NCBI GenBank assembly: GCA_014378345.1
Contig: JACMNW010000261.1
Coordinates: 1 to 5,786, forward strand
Direction of reading: 5' to 3'
Length of the DNA stretch: 5,786 nucleotides
Source: Pseudorhodobacter sp.
GTDB taxonomy: Bacteria; Pseudomonadota; Alphaproteobacteria; Rhodobacterales; Rhodobacteraceae
In this document: positions 1 through 5,786 of the stretch, one piece after another
How the letters are laid out: each line of letters opens with the position of its first letter
Numbering within the stretch: position 1 is the first letter of the stretch
Translations under genes and position numbers: made by a program
Notes under the pieces: model-generated
Told to the model about the DNA's origin: nothing
Databases searched by the model: none
What the model saw: only the letters and a program-made list of their open reading frames with translations

Positions 1-1067
1 GGGATGCCGTTTTTGTTGCAGGTGATATGGGCGCGGCCCAGTGCCTTTTCGGTGGCGTTGCCCTTCACGCCCTTGGGGCGCAGATCGACCAGCATCAGGT
101 GGGTATCGGTGCCGCCAGTGACGATATCTAGGCCGCCCTTCATCAACTGATCGGCAAGGGCTTGGGCGTTTTTGATGACTTGGGTCTGATAGGTTTTGAA
201 ATCGGGGCGCAGCGCCTCGCCAAAAGCCACGGCTTTGGCGGCGATAACATGCATCAGGGGGCCGCCTTGAATGCCGGGGAAAATGGCGGAGTTGAATTTT
301 TTAGCCAAGGCTTCGTCATTGGTCAGGATCATGCCGCCACGCGGCCCGCGCAGGGTTTTATGGGTGGTGGTGGTAGCTGCATGGGCGTGGGGGAAGGGCG
401 ACGGGTATAGGCCAGCGGCGACAAGGCCCGCGAAATGCGCCATATCGACCAGAAGGTAAGCACCGACGCTGTCTGCGATTTCGCGCATACGGGCAAAGTC
501 GATGATGCGCGGGATGGCGGAGCCACCGGCGATGATCAACTTGGGCTGATGTTCGGTGGCCAAGCGTTGCACTTCGTCATAGTCGAGAAGTAGATCCTGG
601 CGGCGCACACCGTATTGAATAGCATTGAACCATTTGCCCGATTGGTTGGGGGCGGCACCGTGGGTCAGGTGACCGCCTGCATCCAGGCTCATCCCCAGAA
701 TGGTATCACCGGGTTTGATCAGGGCTTGAAACACACCCTGGTTGGCTTGACTGCCGGAATTGGGCTGCACATTGGCGAAGGCCACACCAAACAATTCGCA
801 CGCGCGGGCAATGGCAAGGTTTTCGGCGATGTCGACATATTGGCAGCCGCCGTAATAGCGTTTTCCGGGATAGCCTTCGGCGTATTTGTTGGTCATTACC
901 GACCCCTGCGCCTCCATCACCGCACGGGACACGATATTTTCTGAGGCAATAAGTTCGATCTCATCGCGCTGGCGACCCAATTCCTGCGTCATAGCGCCGA
1001 AAAGTTCGGGGTCGCGGGAAGACAAGGGTTCGGAAAAGAAACCAGTATCGCGGTGCGGGGCGTTCAT
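1..1067 (-). CDS. glyA: Serine hydroxymethyltransferase, N-terminal 355 codons (3' end beyond window)
   Basis: This cytosolic PLP enzyme interconverts serine plus tetrahydrofolate with glycine plus 5,10-methylene-tetrahydrofolate, the main source of one-carbon units. The reading frame is open from an ATG at 1067-1065 to the left edge. Family signatures appear in order: ELIASEN near the N-terminus, the GYPGKRYYGG segment, an AHITCNKNGIP stretch at the cut end, and between them VDMAHFAGL with Asp208 and His211. The PLP-binding motif TTTTHKTLRGPRGG follows, with the Schiff-base lysine at residue 237. The family is usually about 415-435 residues, so roughly 70-80 C-terminal residues are missing. 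The start is supported by a good ribosome binding site six bases upstream and by the usual N-terminal length. The gene is divergent from nadK. No frameshift or missing catalytic residue was seen in the visible part. The identification is close to certain. Confidence 0.97.
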   Translation of the reverse strand, partial: MNAPHRDTGFFSEPLSSRDPELFGAMTQELGRQRDEIELIASENIVSRAVMEAQGSVMTNKYAEGYPGKRYYGGCQYVDIAENLAIARACELFGVAFANVQPNSGSQANQGVFQALIKPGDTILGMSLDAGGHLTHGAAPNQSGKWFNAIQYGVRRQDLLLDYDEVQRLATEHQPKLIIAGGSAIPRIIDFARMREIADSVGAYLLVDMAHFAGLVAAGLYPSPFPHAHAATTTTHKTLRGPRGGMILTNDEALAKKFNSAIFPGIQGGPLMHVIAAKAVAFGEALRPDFKTYQTQVIKNAQALADQLMKGGLDIVTGGTDTHLMLVDLRPKGVKGNATEKALGRAHITCNKNGI

Positions 1068-1072
1068 CGGCG

Positions 1073-1078
1073 TCTCCT
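1073..1078 (-). promoter_or_regulatory. Ribosome binding site of glyA
   Basis: On the minus strand AGGAGA lies just before the glyA ATG, with six bases between AGGAG and the start codon. This near-consensus Shine-Dalgarno sequence fixes the glyA start at 1067. Confidence 0.85.
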
Positions 1079-1217
1079 GTGGTTGGCAATCGGCATTTTA
1101 CGGGTATCTAGTGCATCAACAGCAATCCGGAAAGGTAAGAAAACGACGCACGGCATGACTTTGACGAAATCATATTATTCTGCGGGCGCAGTTGGGGTTG
1201 AGTTTGCGCAGCCTGAC

Positions 1218-1231
1218 CGCCAAGACTGGCG
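1218..1231 (+). other. Small hairpin in the nadK leader
   Basis: CGCCA and TGGCG can pair as a 5-bp stem around a four-base loop (AGAC), ending 11 bases before the Shine-Dalgarno sequence of nadK. A second, overlapping inverted repeat (TTGCGC at 1204-1209 and GCGCAA at 1229-1234) would compete with it. Stems this short are common by chance, and no regulatory role is shown. Confidence 0.25.
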
Positions 1232-1242
1232 CAAGCAATACA

Positions 1243-1248
1243 AAAGGA
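1243..1248 (+). promoter_or_regulatory. Ribosome binding site of nadK
   Basis: AAAGGA lies seven bases before the ATG at 1256. It is a reasonable Shine-Dalgarno match and supports this start over any internal methionine. Confidence 0.7.
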
Positions 1249-1255
1249 CGGGCCA

Positions 1256-2020
1256 ATGGCCAACCGGAGCATCGCATTCAAGGCAAGCTCGGCTCCTGCT
1301 GCGCAGGAGGCGTTGGTGGCGCTGACGGCGGCTTATGGGCAATGCCCGGTCAAGAAGGCCAGTTGGGTTGTGGCCCTGGGTGGTGATGGGTTCATGTTGC
1401 AGACGTTGCACGCCACGCATTCACTTGGATTGCCGGTTTATGGGATGAACTGTGGCACCATTGGATTTTTGATGAATGGCTATTCCACCGAAGGTCTGGA
1501 AGATCGGCTGAGGCAGGCCGAAGAGGCCGTGATTAACCCGCTGGCGATGCGGGCTGAAATGGCCTCGGGCAAAGTGGCCGAAGCGCTGGCGATCAATGAA
1601 GTTTCCCTTTTGCGGGCAGGGCCGCAGGCGGCGAAACTGCGCATCAGCATTGATGGCAAGGTGCGGCTGGAAGAATTGGTGTGTGACGGGGCATTGGTCG
1701 CCACTCCCGCAGGATCAACGGCCTATAATTATTCGGCGCACGGCCCGATTTTGCCGATCCGGTCTGATGTGCTGGCATTGACCGCTATGGCGGCGTTTCG
1801 GCCAAGGCGTTGGCGTGGGGCATTGCTGCCAAAAACGGCGCTGGTGCGGTTTGACGTATTGGAACCCGAGAAGCGCCCGGTGATGGCGGATGCGGACGGG
1901 CGGTCTGTGCGCGATGTGGTGTCGGTTGAAATCAGGTCAGAACCGGCTGTTTCGCACCGGATTTTGTTTGATCCGGGACATGGGTTGGAAGAACGGCTGA
2001 TTGGCGAGCAGTTTGTCTGA
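1256..2020 (+). CDS. nadK: NAD kinase
   Basis: This cytosolic enzyme phosphorylates NAD+ to NADP+ and so sets the size of the cell's NADP(H) pool. At 254 residues it is at the short end of the family but normal for alphaproteobacteria. The signature GGDG is at residues 42-45 (catalytic Asp44) in the context VVALGGDGFMLQTLH. A conserved MNCGTIGFL block follows at 64-72, the NE pair at 114-115 (NEVSLL), and the NAD-binding TPAGSTAYNYSAHGPI at 150-165. The C-terminal half forms the usual beta-rich domain. The start follows from the ribosome binding site, and the N-terminus (RSIAFKAS) begins directly with the first strand of the fold. The gene is divergent from glyA and converges on the response regulator gene with 58 bp between the stops, so it is probably transcribed alone. 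No anomalies were seen. Confidence 0.96.
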   Translation: MANRSIAFKASSAPAAQEALVALTAAYGQCPVKKASWVVALGGDGFMLQTLHATHSLGLPVYGMNCGTIGFLMNGYSTEGLEDRLRQAEEAVINPLAMRAEMASGKVAEALAINEVSLLRAGPQAAKLRISIDGKVRLEELVCDGALVATPAGSTAYNYSAHGPILPIRSDVLALTAMAAFRPRRWRGALLPKTALVRFDVLEPEKRPVMADADGRSVRDVVSVEIRSEPAVSHRILFDPGHGLEERLIGEQFV

Positions 2021-2027
2021 CGGTGTG

Positions 2028-2046
2028 GCGCAGGCGTTTTCTGCGC
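2028..2046. terminator. Weak inverted repeat between convergent genes
   Basis: GCGCAG and CTGCGC form a possible 6-bp stem with a 7-base loop in the 58-bp gap between the stop codons of nadK and the response regulator. There is no T-tract after the stem on either strand, so it is not a classical intrinsic terminator. Its right arm also belongs to a 12-bp palindrome (TTCTGCGCAGAA, 2039-2050). It is listed because it is the only structure in a gap where both transcripts should end. Confidence 0.25.
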
Positions 2047-2078
2047 AGAAGACGGGGCGACTTGCGCGCGGAATTCGG

Positions 2079-3497
2079 CTAGATCTTCGCCCAGCCTTCG
2101 ATTTTGCGATAAAGTGTAGACGGCGAAATATCCAACACCCGGGCCGCTTTGGGCACAGAGCCGCCATGACAGGCCAATGTTGCTTCTATGACGATTTGTT
2201 CGATTTCGGCCATGGTTTTACCGACCAGAGCGTCAAGGCTTGTTTCAAGTGAAGCTGCGCTGTTTGGCAACAAAAGGGCGGTTTCACCTTGCGCCAAATC
2301 GCCCGGCAACATGGCTTTTGTGACAATGCCGCCATCATTCAGCACCACTACATTGCGGATGACGTTCAGCAATTGGCGCACATTGCCCGGCCAAGGATGC
2401 CTGCGAAACATCGCCCGCACATCATGGGCGAGGCCATCAAAATTGCGGCCTTCTTCTTCGGCAAAGCGGGCAAGTGCTGTTTCGGCAATTTCGATCACAT
2501 CTTCGCCGCGTTCGCGCAGGGGCGGCATGTGGATGGGCACGACATACAGGCGGTAATACAGATCTTCGCGAAACTGGCCGCGCCGCACGGCATCAAGCGG
2601 GTCCACATTGGTGGCGCAAACGATGCGAACATTCACCTTGCGCGGCCGCGTTGCCCCCACTGGCTGCACAGTAGAGGTTTGCAAAAAGCGCAAGAGTTTG
2701 GTTTGCAAGGCCGGGGCCATTTCGCAGATTTCATCCAAGAACAGCGTGCCGCCATCGGCGGCAGCGGCAGCACCCGGTTTGTCGGATATGGCCCCGGTGA
2801 ACGATCCCTTCATATGGCCGAACACTTCGGATTCCAGCAAGTCCTGTGGGATGGCTCCGCAGTTGAGGGCAATAAAGGGGCCAGCGGCGCGGTTGGAATT
2901 ATCGTGCACCGCCAGCGCGCACAGTTCCTTGCCAGTGCCGCTTTCGCCGGTGATGAACACGGTGGCCATCGACCGCGCAACAGACCGGATTTTGCTGTGG
3001 ATGCGCGTCATTGCTTCGGACGAGCCTATGAATGCGCCGCTTGTGCTTGCTTGTGTGGGGGGCGCAATTTTTGCAATTTGTGGCGACGGGCCACGGCGGG
3101 CGATACGGTCGCTTGCCGCATTTTCCACGGCCCCCAGAAAACGTTGCTCGTCAAACGGCTTGACCAGAAATTCATGCGCACCGGCGCGCATCGCCTCGAC
3201 CGCTTTGTTGACAGAGCCATTTGCGGTGATGACAATCACTGCGGTATCAGGATGCAGGGCCAACATGTCATGCATGACATCCAGCCCATCGCGATCCGGC
3301 AAAACCAGATCAAGCAGCACGACATCCGGTGACGATTCAAGAAACAACGCCATGCCTTCTGTGGCAGTGCTTGCCACACGGACGCCGTGGCCTGCCGCCA
3401 TTAGTACTGATTTGTAGACAAGTTGCAGCGACGGCAAATCTTCAATCAGCAAGATATTCGAGCGCGCAATATCACGTGAGGCGGGATGGCGACCCAT
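2079..3497 (-). CDS. LuxO-type sigma54-dependent response regulator (receiver, AAA+, Fis-type HTH)
   Basis: This predicted cytosolic transcription activator is switched by phosphorylation and opens sigma54 promoters using ATP. Residue numbers are from the ATG at 3497 (472 aa). The receiver domain spans about 14-130 with acidic pair Glu19/Asp20, phosphoacceptor Asp63, Thr91 and Lys113. A Pro/Ala-rich linker (about 136-153) follows. The AAA+ domain has Walker A GESGTGKE (184-191), sigma54-contact loop GSFTGA (231-236), Walker B GGTLFLDE (249-256), arginines 310 and 316 in FREDLYYRLYVVP, and sensor II Arg374 in PWPGNVRQL. A Fis-type helix-turn-helix ends the protein (445-472). Blocks such as QTKLLRFLQT, LPPLRERG-like MPPLRERGEDVIEIA and SPSTLYRKIEGW closely resemble Vibrio LuxO as recalled. 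The Hpt gene ends four bases upstream of this ATG, suggesting coupled translation. ATG 3515 or TTG 3518 are alternative starts that would overlap the Hpt gene by 14 or 17 bases. The class is certain; the LuxO subgroup is likely. Confidence 0.94.
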   Translation of the reverse strand: MGRHPASRDIARSNILLIEDLPSLQLVYKSVLMAAGHGVRVASTATEGMALFLESSPDVVLLDLVLPDRDGLDVMHDMLALHPDTAVIVITANGSVNKAVEAMRAGAHEFLVKPFDEQRFLGAVENAASDRIARRGPSPQIAKIAPPTQASTSGAFIGSSEAMTRIHSKIRSVARSMATVFITGESGTGKELCALAVHDNSNRAAGPFIALNCGAIPQDLLESEVFGHMKGSFTGAISDKPGAAAAADGGTLFLDEICEMAPALQTKLLRFLQTSTVQPVGATRPRKVNVRIVCATNVDPLDAVRRGQFREDLYYRLYVVPIHMPPLRERGEDVIEIAETALARFAEEEGRNFDGLAHDVRAMFRRHPWPGNVRQLLNVIRNVVVLNDGGIVTKAMLPGDLAQGETALLLPNSAASLETSLDALVGKTMAEIEQIVIEATLACHGGSVPKAARVLDISPSTLYRKIEGWAKI

Positions 3498-3501
3498 GAC
3501 T

Positions 3502-3879
3502 TCAGGCCCCCGCATCAAGGTGAAGGCGCGTCAGCGCGGCTATCAGGTCTGCCGTCTTTTGATCTGCTATCAGGCGCATCACTGCGATCTGTTCCTTGTC
3601 TTCGGCGTTGGCAGCTGTGTTTAGCTGCTGTGCTATGGTTTGCAAGTCGCTGTCCCCTACGGTGCCGGCCAGCGCAATCAAGGTATGACTATGGGCGCGC
3701 AATTGGGTGTAATCAGGGCCAGACCAAGCCTTATCAAGGCCAGTTTGCGTGGATTTCATGTCATCAATCAGTGTTTCAAGCAAAAGTGCGGCCCCGGCTG
3801 TACCGACCAGATCCAGCAACCGGTGCAAAGGGCCAAGGTCAATGTCGCGGCGCATAAGGGGCAACTCGTCGGTTGACAT
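3502..3879 (-). CDS. Hpt-domain phosphotransfer protein, LuxU-like
   Basis: This 125-residue soluble protein is predicted to relay a phosphoryl group from a hybrid sensor kinase to the receiver of the neighbouring response regulator. The key block is LRAHSHTLIALAGTVGDSDL (residues 60-79). It lines up without gaps with the phosphohistidine region of Vibrio LuxU (SHALKSSAASFG), which makes His65 the likely phosphorylated residue. His63 is close by but off register. The rest is mostly amphipathic helix, as expected for a four-helix Hpt bundle, and the length is normal for LuxU-size proteins. The lysine that usually follows the histidine (HxLK) is Ile68 here. No good Shine-Dalgarno sequence precedes the ATG at 3879 or the next ATG at 3855, so the start is less certain than the frame. 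The gene leads a likely two-gene operon with the regulator downstream. Hpt identity is well supported; the LuxU relationship is inferred from motif and context. Confidence 0.85.
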   Translation of the reverse strand: MSTDELPLMRRDIDLGPLHRLLDLVGTAGAALLLETLIDDMKSTQTGLDKAWSGPDYTQLRAHSHTLIALAGTVGDSDLQTIAQQLNTAANAEDKEQIAVMRLIADQKTADLIAALTRLHLDAGA

Positions 3880-3930
3880 TATAATTACAGGTTACCGCAG
3901 TGTGCCCCAAAGTCCAATAAGATGACAGCA

Positions 3931-3953
3931 TTTGCCTGTGGTTTGACCTGTGG
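3931..3953. repeat. Tandem direct repeat upstream of the Hpt gene
   Basis: Two head-to-tail copies, TTTGCCTGTGG (3931-3941) and TTTGACCTGTGG (3942-3953), differ by one inserted base. They lie 52-74 bases before the Hpt start codon and just upstream of the weak candidate -35 element. A tandem repeat of about 11-12 bases, close to one helical turn, in such a position is what an activator or response-regulator binding site often looks like. Function is inferred only. Confidence 0.5.
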
Positions 3954-3962
3954 CCCGCAGTA

Positions 3963-3986
3963 CAAATCGATTTGCCGTCAATTGAC
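3963..3986. repeat. Two adjacent palindromes after maeB
   Basis: CAAATCGATTTG (3963-3974, perfect 12 bp) is followed after two bases by GTCAATTGAC (3977-3986, perfect 10 bp), ending five bases beyond the maeB stop codon. Neither can form a good RNA hairpin with a normal loop, so they fit protein-bound operators better than a terminator. They may also be chance. Confidence 0.4.
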
Positions 3987-3991
3987 CGGGT

Positions 3992-5786
3992 TTACCCATA
4001 ATGCGCGACCGGCGTTCCCGCCAAGGCCGACATGTTCAAAAGACCGCGCGTGGTGATCGACGGGGTCACGATATGGGCGCGGTTACCCATGCCCATCAGG
4101 ATGGGGCCAACCTCTAGCCCGCCTGCCTTCAACTTTAGCATATTGCGGGCGGTGCTGGCGGCATCGGGATAAGCAAAAACCAGCACATTGGCCGCCCCTT
4201 GCAGCCGGGCATTGGGGAAGATGCGGGCGCGAAGGTCTGGGTCCAAAGCGGCATCGCCAGACATTTCGCCTTCATAGGCGAAGTCAACTTTGCGGGCATC
4301 AAGGATGGCCAAAGCGGCGCGCATACGGCGGCCTGAGTCTGAGTCGAGATTGCCGAAGTTGGAATGCGAACACAGCGCGACTTTTGGCGTTACGCCAAAG
4401 CGTTTGGCATGGCGGGCGGCACCGATGATGGTTTCGGCGATTTGGTCCGGGGTTGGGGCGGCGTGCACCTGGGTATCGGCCACGAACAAAGGGCCGTCTT
4501 CGAGGATCATCAGGGATAGCGCGCCTACGGGGCGCAAATCGCCCTTGGCGAGAATCTGGCAAACATAGTTCAGATGCCACAGGTATTGGCCGAAGGTGCC
4601 GCAGATCATGCTATCGGCATCGCCGCGATGTACGGCTATGGCCGCAATCGCCGTGGAATTGGTGCGCATAACGGCGCGGGCGATATCGGGGGTGACACCT
4701 TGGCGTTCCATCACCTCATGGTAGCTGCCCCAATAATCGCGGTAGCGGTGGTCACTTTCGGGGTTGATAATCTCAAAGTCTTTATCTGGCCGGATCGGTA
4801 GACCTGCGCGTTCGCAGCGGGCGGCGATAACCTCAGGTCGGCCGATGAGAATCGGCTTATCTGTCATTTCTTCCAACATCGCGTTGGCGGCACGCAGCAC
4901 GCGTTCATCCTCGCCTTCGGCAAAGATGATGCGGCGGTCGGCGGTGCGGGCGGCATCAAACACCGGGCGCATGATAAGGGCGGATTTGAACACCGATCCG
5001 TTCAGTTTTTCGCGGTAAGACTCAAGATCTGCGATGGGCCGCGTGGCGACCCCGGTTTCCATCGCAGCGCGGGCGACGGCGGAGGCTACAACGCCGATCA
5101 GGCGCGGATCAAACGGTTTCGGGATCAGGTAATCTGCGCCAAAGCTTAGGGTTTCGCCCCGGTAAGCGGCGGCAGCTTCGGCACTTGTGGTGGCACGGGC
5201 GAGGGCGGCGATACCGTCTATGCAGGCCAGCTGCATGGCGTCATTGATTTGGGTGGCACCGACATCCAGCGCGCCCCGAAAGATGAACGGAAAACATAGC
5301 ACGTTATTGACTTGATTGGGAAAATCACTGCGGCCAGTGGCGATGATGGCATTGGGGGACACAGCGCGCACGGCGTCTGGCAGAATTTCCGGCGTCGGGT
5401 TGGCAAGGGCAAAGACAATGGGGCGGGGGGCCATTTTGCCAACCATATCAGGCGTCAACACGCCGGGGCCGGAGAGGCCGAGGAACAGGTCAGCGTCCTT
5501 TATGACATCGGTCAGCGTCTGAGGCGTGGTGCCCTGAGCGTAGGCGGCTTTCTGATCTGTCATCTGGGCAGTGCGGCCATTGTAAACCAGCCCTTCCAGA
5601 TCACAGAGCCAGACATTCTCGCGCCTCACCCCCAGTTTCAACAGCATGTTCAGGCAGGCAATGCCCGCCGCGCCGCCCCCGGTGGAGACGATCTTGATCT
5701 GATCGAACCGCTTGCCCGCGACAAACAATGCGTTGGTCGCCGCAGCGCCAACAACAATGGCAGTACCATGCTGATCATCGTGGAAA
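3992..5786 (-). CDS. maeB: Malic enzyme with C-terminal phosphotransacetylase-like domain (5' end beyond window)
   Basis: The enzyme decarboxylates malate to pyruvate and CO2, usually reducing NADP+, and links the TCA cycle to pyruvate and NADPH supply in the cytosol. The frame is open from the right edge to a TAA at 3994-3992, giving 597 visible residues. It begins inside the malic-enzyme signature FHDDQHGTAIV, whose aspartates help bind the metal. A Rossmann nucleotide-binding motif (GGGAAG, fragment residues 36-41), ALANPTPEI (about 126-134) and FPNQVNN (about 155-161) follow. From about residue 270 (RRIIFAEGEDERVLRAA) to the end it is a phosphotransacetylase-like domain, which in this family is generally regulatory. 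Whole proteins are about 760 residues, so roughly 160 N-terminal residues, including the catalytic Tyr/Lys region, are missing. A TTG at 5728 is an internal Leu codon, not the start. Alphaproteobacteria carry both NAD- and NADP-dependent enzymes of this layout, so the cofactor is not settled by the visible part. Confidence 0.96.
   Translation of the reverse strand, partial: FHDDQHGTAIVVGAAATNALFVAGKRFDQIKIVSTGGGAAGIACLNMLLKLGVRRENVWLCDLEGLVYNGRTAQMTDQKAAYAQGTTPQTLTDVIKDADLFLGLSGPGVLTPDMVGKMAPRPIVFALANPTPEILPDAVRAVSPNAIIATGRSDFPNQVNNVLCFPFIFRGALDVGATQINDAMQLACIDGIAALARATTSAEAAAAYRGETLSFGADYLIPKPFDPRLIGVVASAVARAAMETGVATRPIADLESYREKLNGSVFKSALIMRPVFDAARTADRRIIFAEGEDERVLRAANAMLEEMTDKPILIGRPEVIAARCERAGLPIRPDKDFEIINPESDHRYRDYWGSYHEVMERQGVTPDIARAVMRTNSTAIAAIAVHRGDADSMICGTFGQYLWHLNYVCQILAKGDLRPVGALSLMILEDGPLFVADTQVHAAPTPDQIAETIIGAARHAKRFGVTPKVALCSHSNFGNLDSDSGRRMRAALAILDARKVDFAYEGEMSGDAALDPDLRARIFPNARLQGAANVLVFAYPDAASTARNMLKLKAGGLEVGPILMGMGNRAHIVTPSITTRGLLNMSALAGTPVAHYG

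Larger units (their letters stand above)
1068..1255. other. Divergent glyA/nadK intergenic region
   Basis: These 188 bases separate two divergent genes and must hold promoters for both, but none is convincing. Towards glyA, a TAAAAT at 1100-1095 could be a -10 element, but the best -35 (TTGCTG, 1125-1120) is 19 bases away. Towards nadK, TTGACG at 1161-1166 and TATTAT at 1173-1178 are only six bases apart and do not form a pair. No glycine-, SAM- or folate-type riboswitch was recognised by eye. Close to nadK there is a small hairpin, listed separately. Confidence 0.5.
3880..3991 (-). promoter_or_regulatory. Upstream region of the Hpt/response-regulator operon
   Basis: These 112 bases lie between the stop of maeB and the Hpt start, both on the minus strand. 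They are lower in GC than the genes around them. A weak sigma70-like pair reads TTGGAC (3917-3912) and TAACCT (3894-3889) with 17 bases between. If real, transcription would begin almost at the ATG, giving a nearly leaderless message, in keeping with the missing ribosome binding site. No hairpin with a T-tract was found to end maeB transcription, so read-through from maeB is possible. The tandem repeat and palindromes listed separately lie in the upstream half. Confidence 0.35.

Noticed and set aside
1161..1178. TTGACG followed by TATTAT upstream of nadK
   Set aside because: The spacing is six bases rather than about 17, so they do not make a promoter together.
2289..3332. Long plus-strand open frame (347 codons) opposite the response regulator
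   Set aside because: It is antisense to a gene with unmistakable domain motifs and its translation shows no recognisable domain; it is a shadow of codon bias in the real gene.
3643..3656. Sigma54-like GG-N10-GC match (GGACAGCGACTTGC) on the minus strand inside the Hpt gene
   Set aside because: It lies within codons for the conserved helix after the histidine and the -24 half is poor; most likely chance.
3873..3885. Consensus TTGACA and TATAAT on the plus strand at the Hpt start
   Set aside because: The two hexamers are separated by only one base, so they cannot be the -35 and -10 of one promoter, and no plus-strand gene follows.
5726..5728. TTG at 5728 as start codon of the malic enzyme
   Set aside because: The same frame continues upstream with FHDDQHGTAIV, the core malic-enzyme motif, to the window edge, so this TTG is an internal leucine codon.

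Overview
The window looks like a chromosomal, housekeeping-type segment of an alphaproteobacterium, most likely Rhodobacterales. This rests on moderately GC-rich composition, the short (254 aa) NAD kinase typical of that group, a fused malic enzyme/phosphotransacetylase-like protein, and general protein character. The genus cannot be named from the sequence alone. No mobile element, CRISPR array, tRNA or rRNA is visible.

Layout: (1) positions 1-1067, minus strand, hold the first 355 codons of serine hydroxymethyltransferase (glyA), cut by the left edge. (2) A 188-bp divergent intergenic region follows. (3) NAD kinase (nadK) lies at 1256-2020 on the plus strand. (4) nadK converges, across 58 bp, with a minus-strand two-gene unit. 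That unit is a small histidine phosphotransfer (Hpt) protein (3879-3502) followed by a sigma54-dependent response regulator (about 3497-2079). (5) A 112-bp gap upstream of the Hpt gene is rich in small repeats: a tandem direct repeat and two neighbouring palindromes. (6) The minus-strand malic enzyme maeB spans 5786-3992; its N-terminal part lies beyond the right edge.

The most interesting part is the Hpt/regulator pair. The regulator resembles Vibrio LuxO along its whole length: receiver, AAA+ domain, and a Fis-type helix-turn-helix ending in SPSTLYRKIEGW. The Hpt protein aligns around its histidine with LuxU. The two genes are nearly contiguous in the order hpt then regulator, so together they look like a LuxU-LuxO type phosphorelay output module outside Vibrio, with no sensor kinase in view. 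Its inputs and targets cannot be read from this window.

The flanking genes are core metabolism. GlyA supplies glycine and one-carbon units, NadK makes NADP+, and MaeB converts malate to pyruvate, with NADPH if it is the NADP-type. A functional link between the phosphorelay and these genes is conceivable but is not shown by the sequence.
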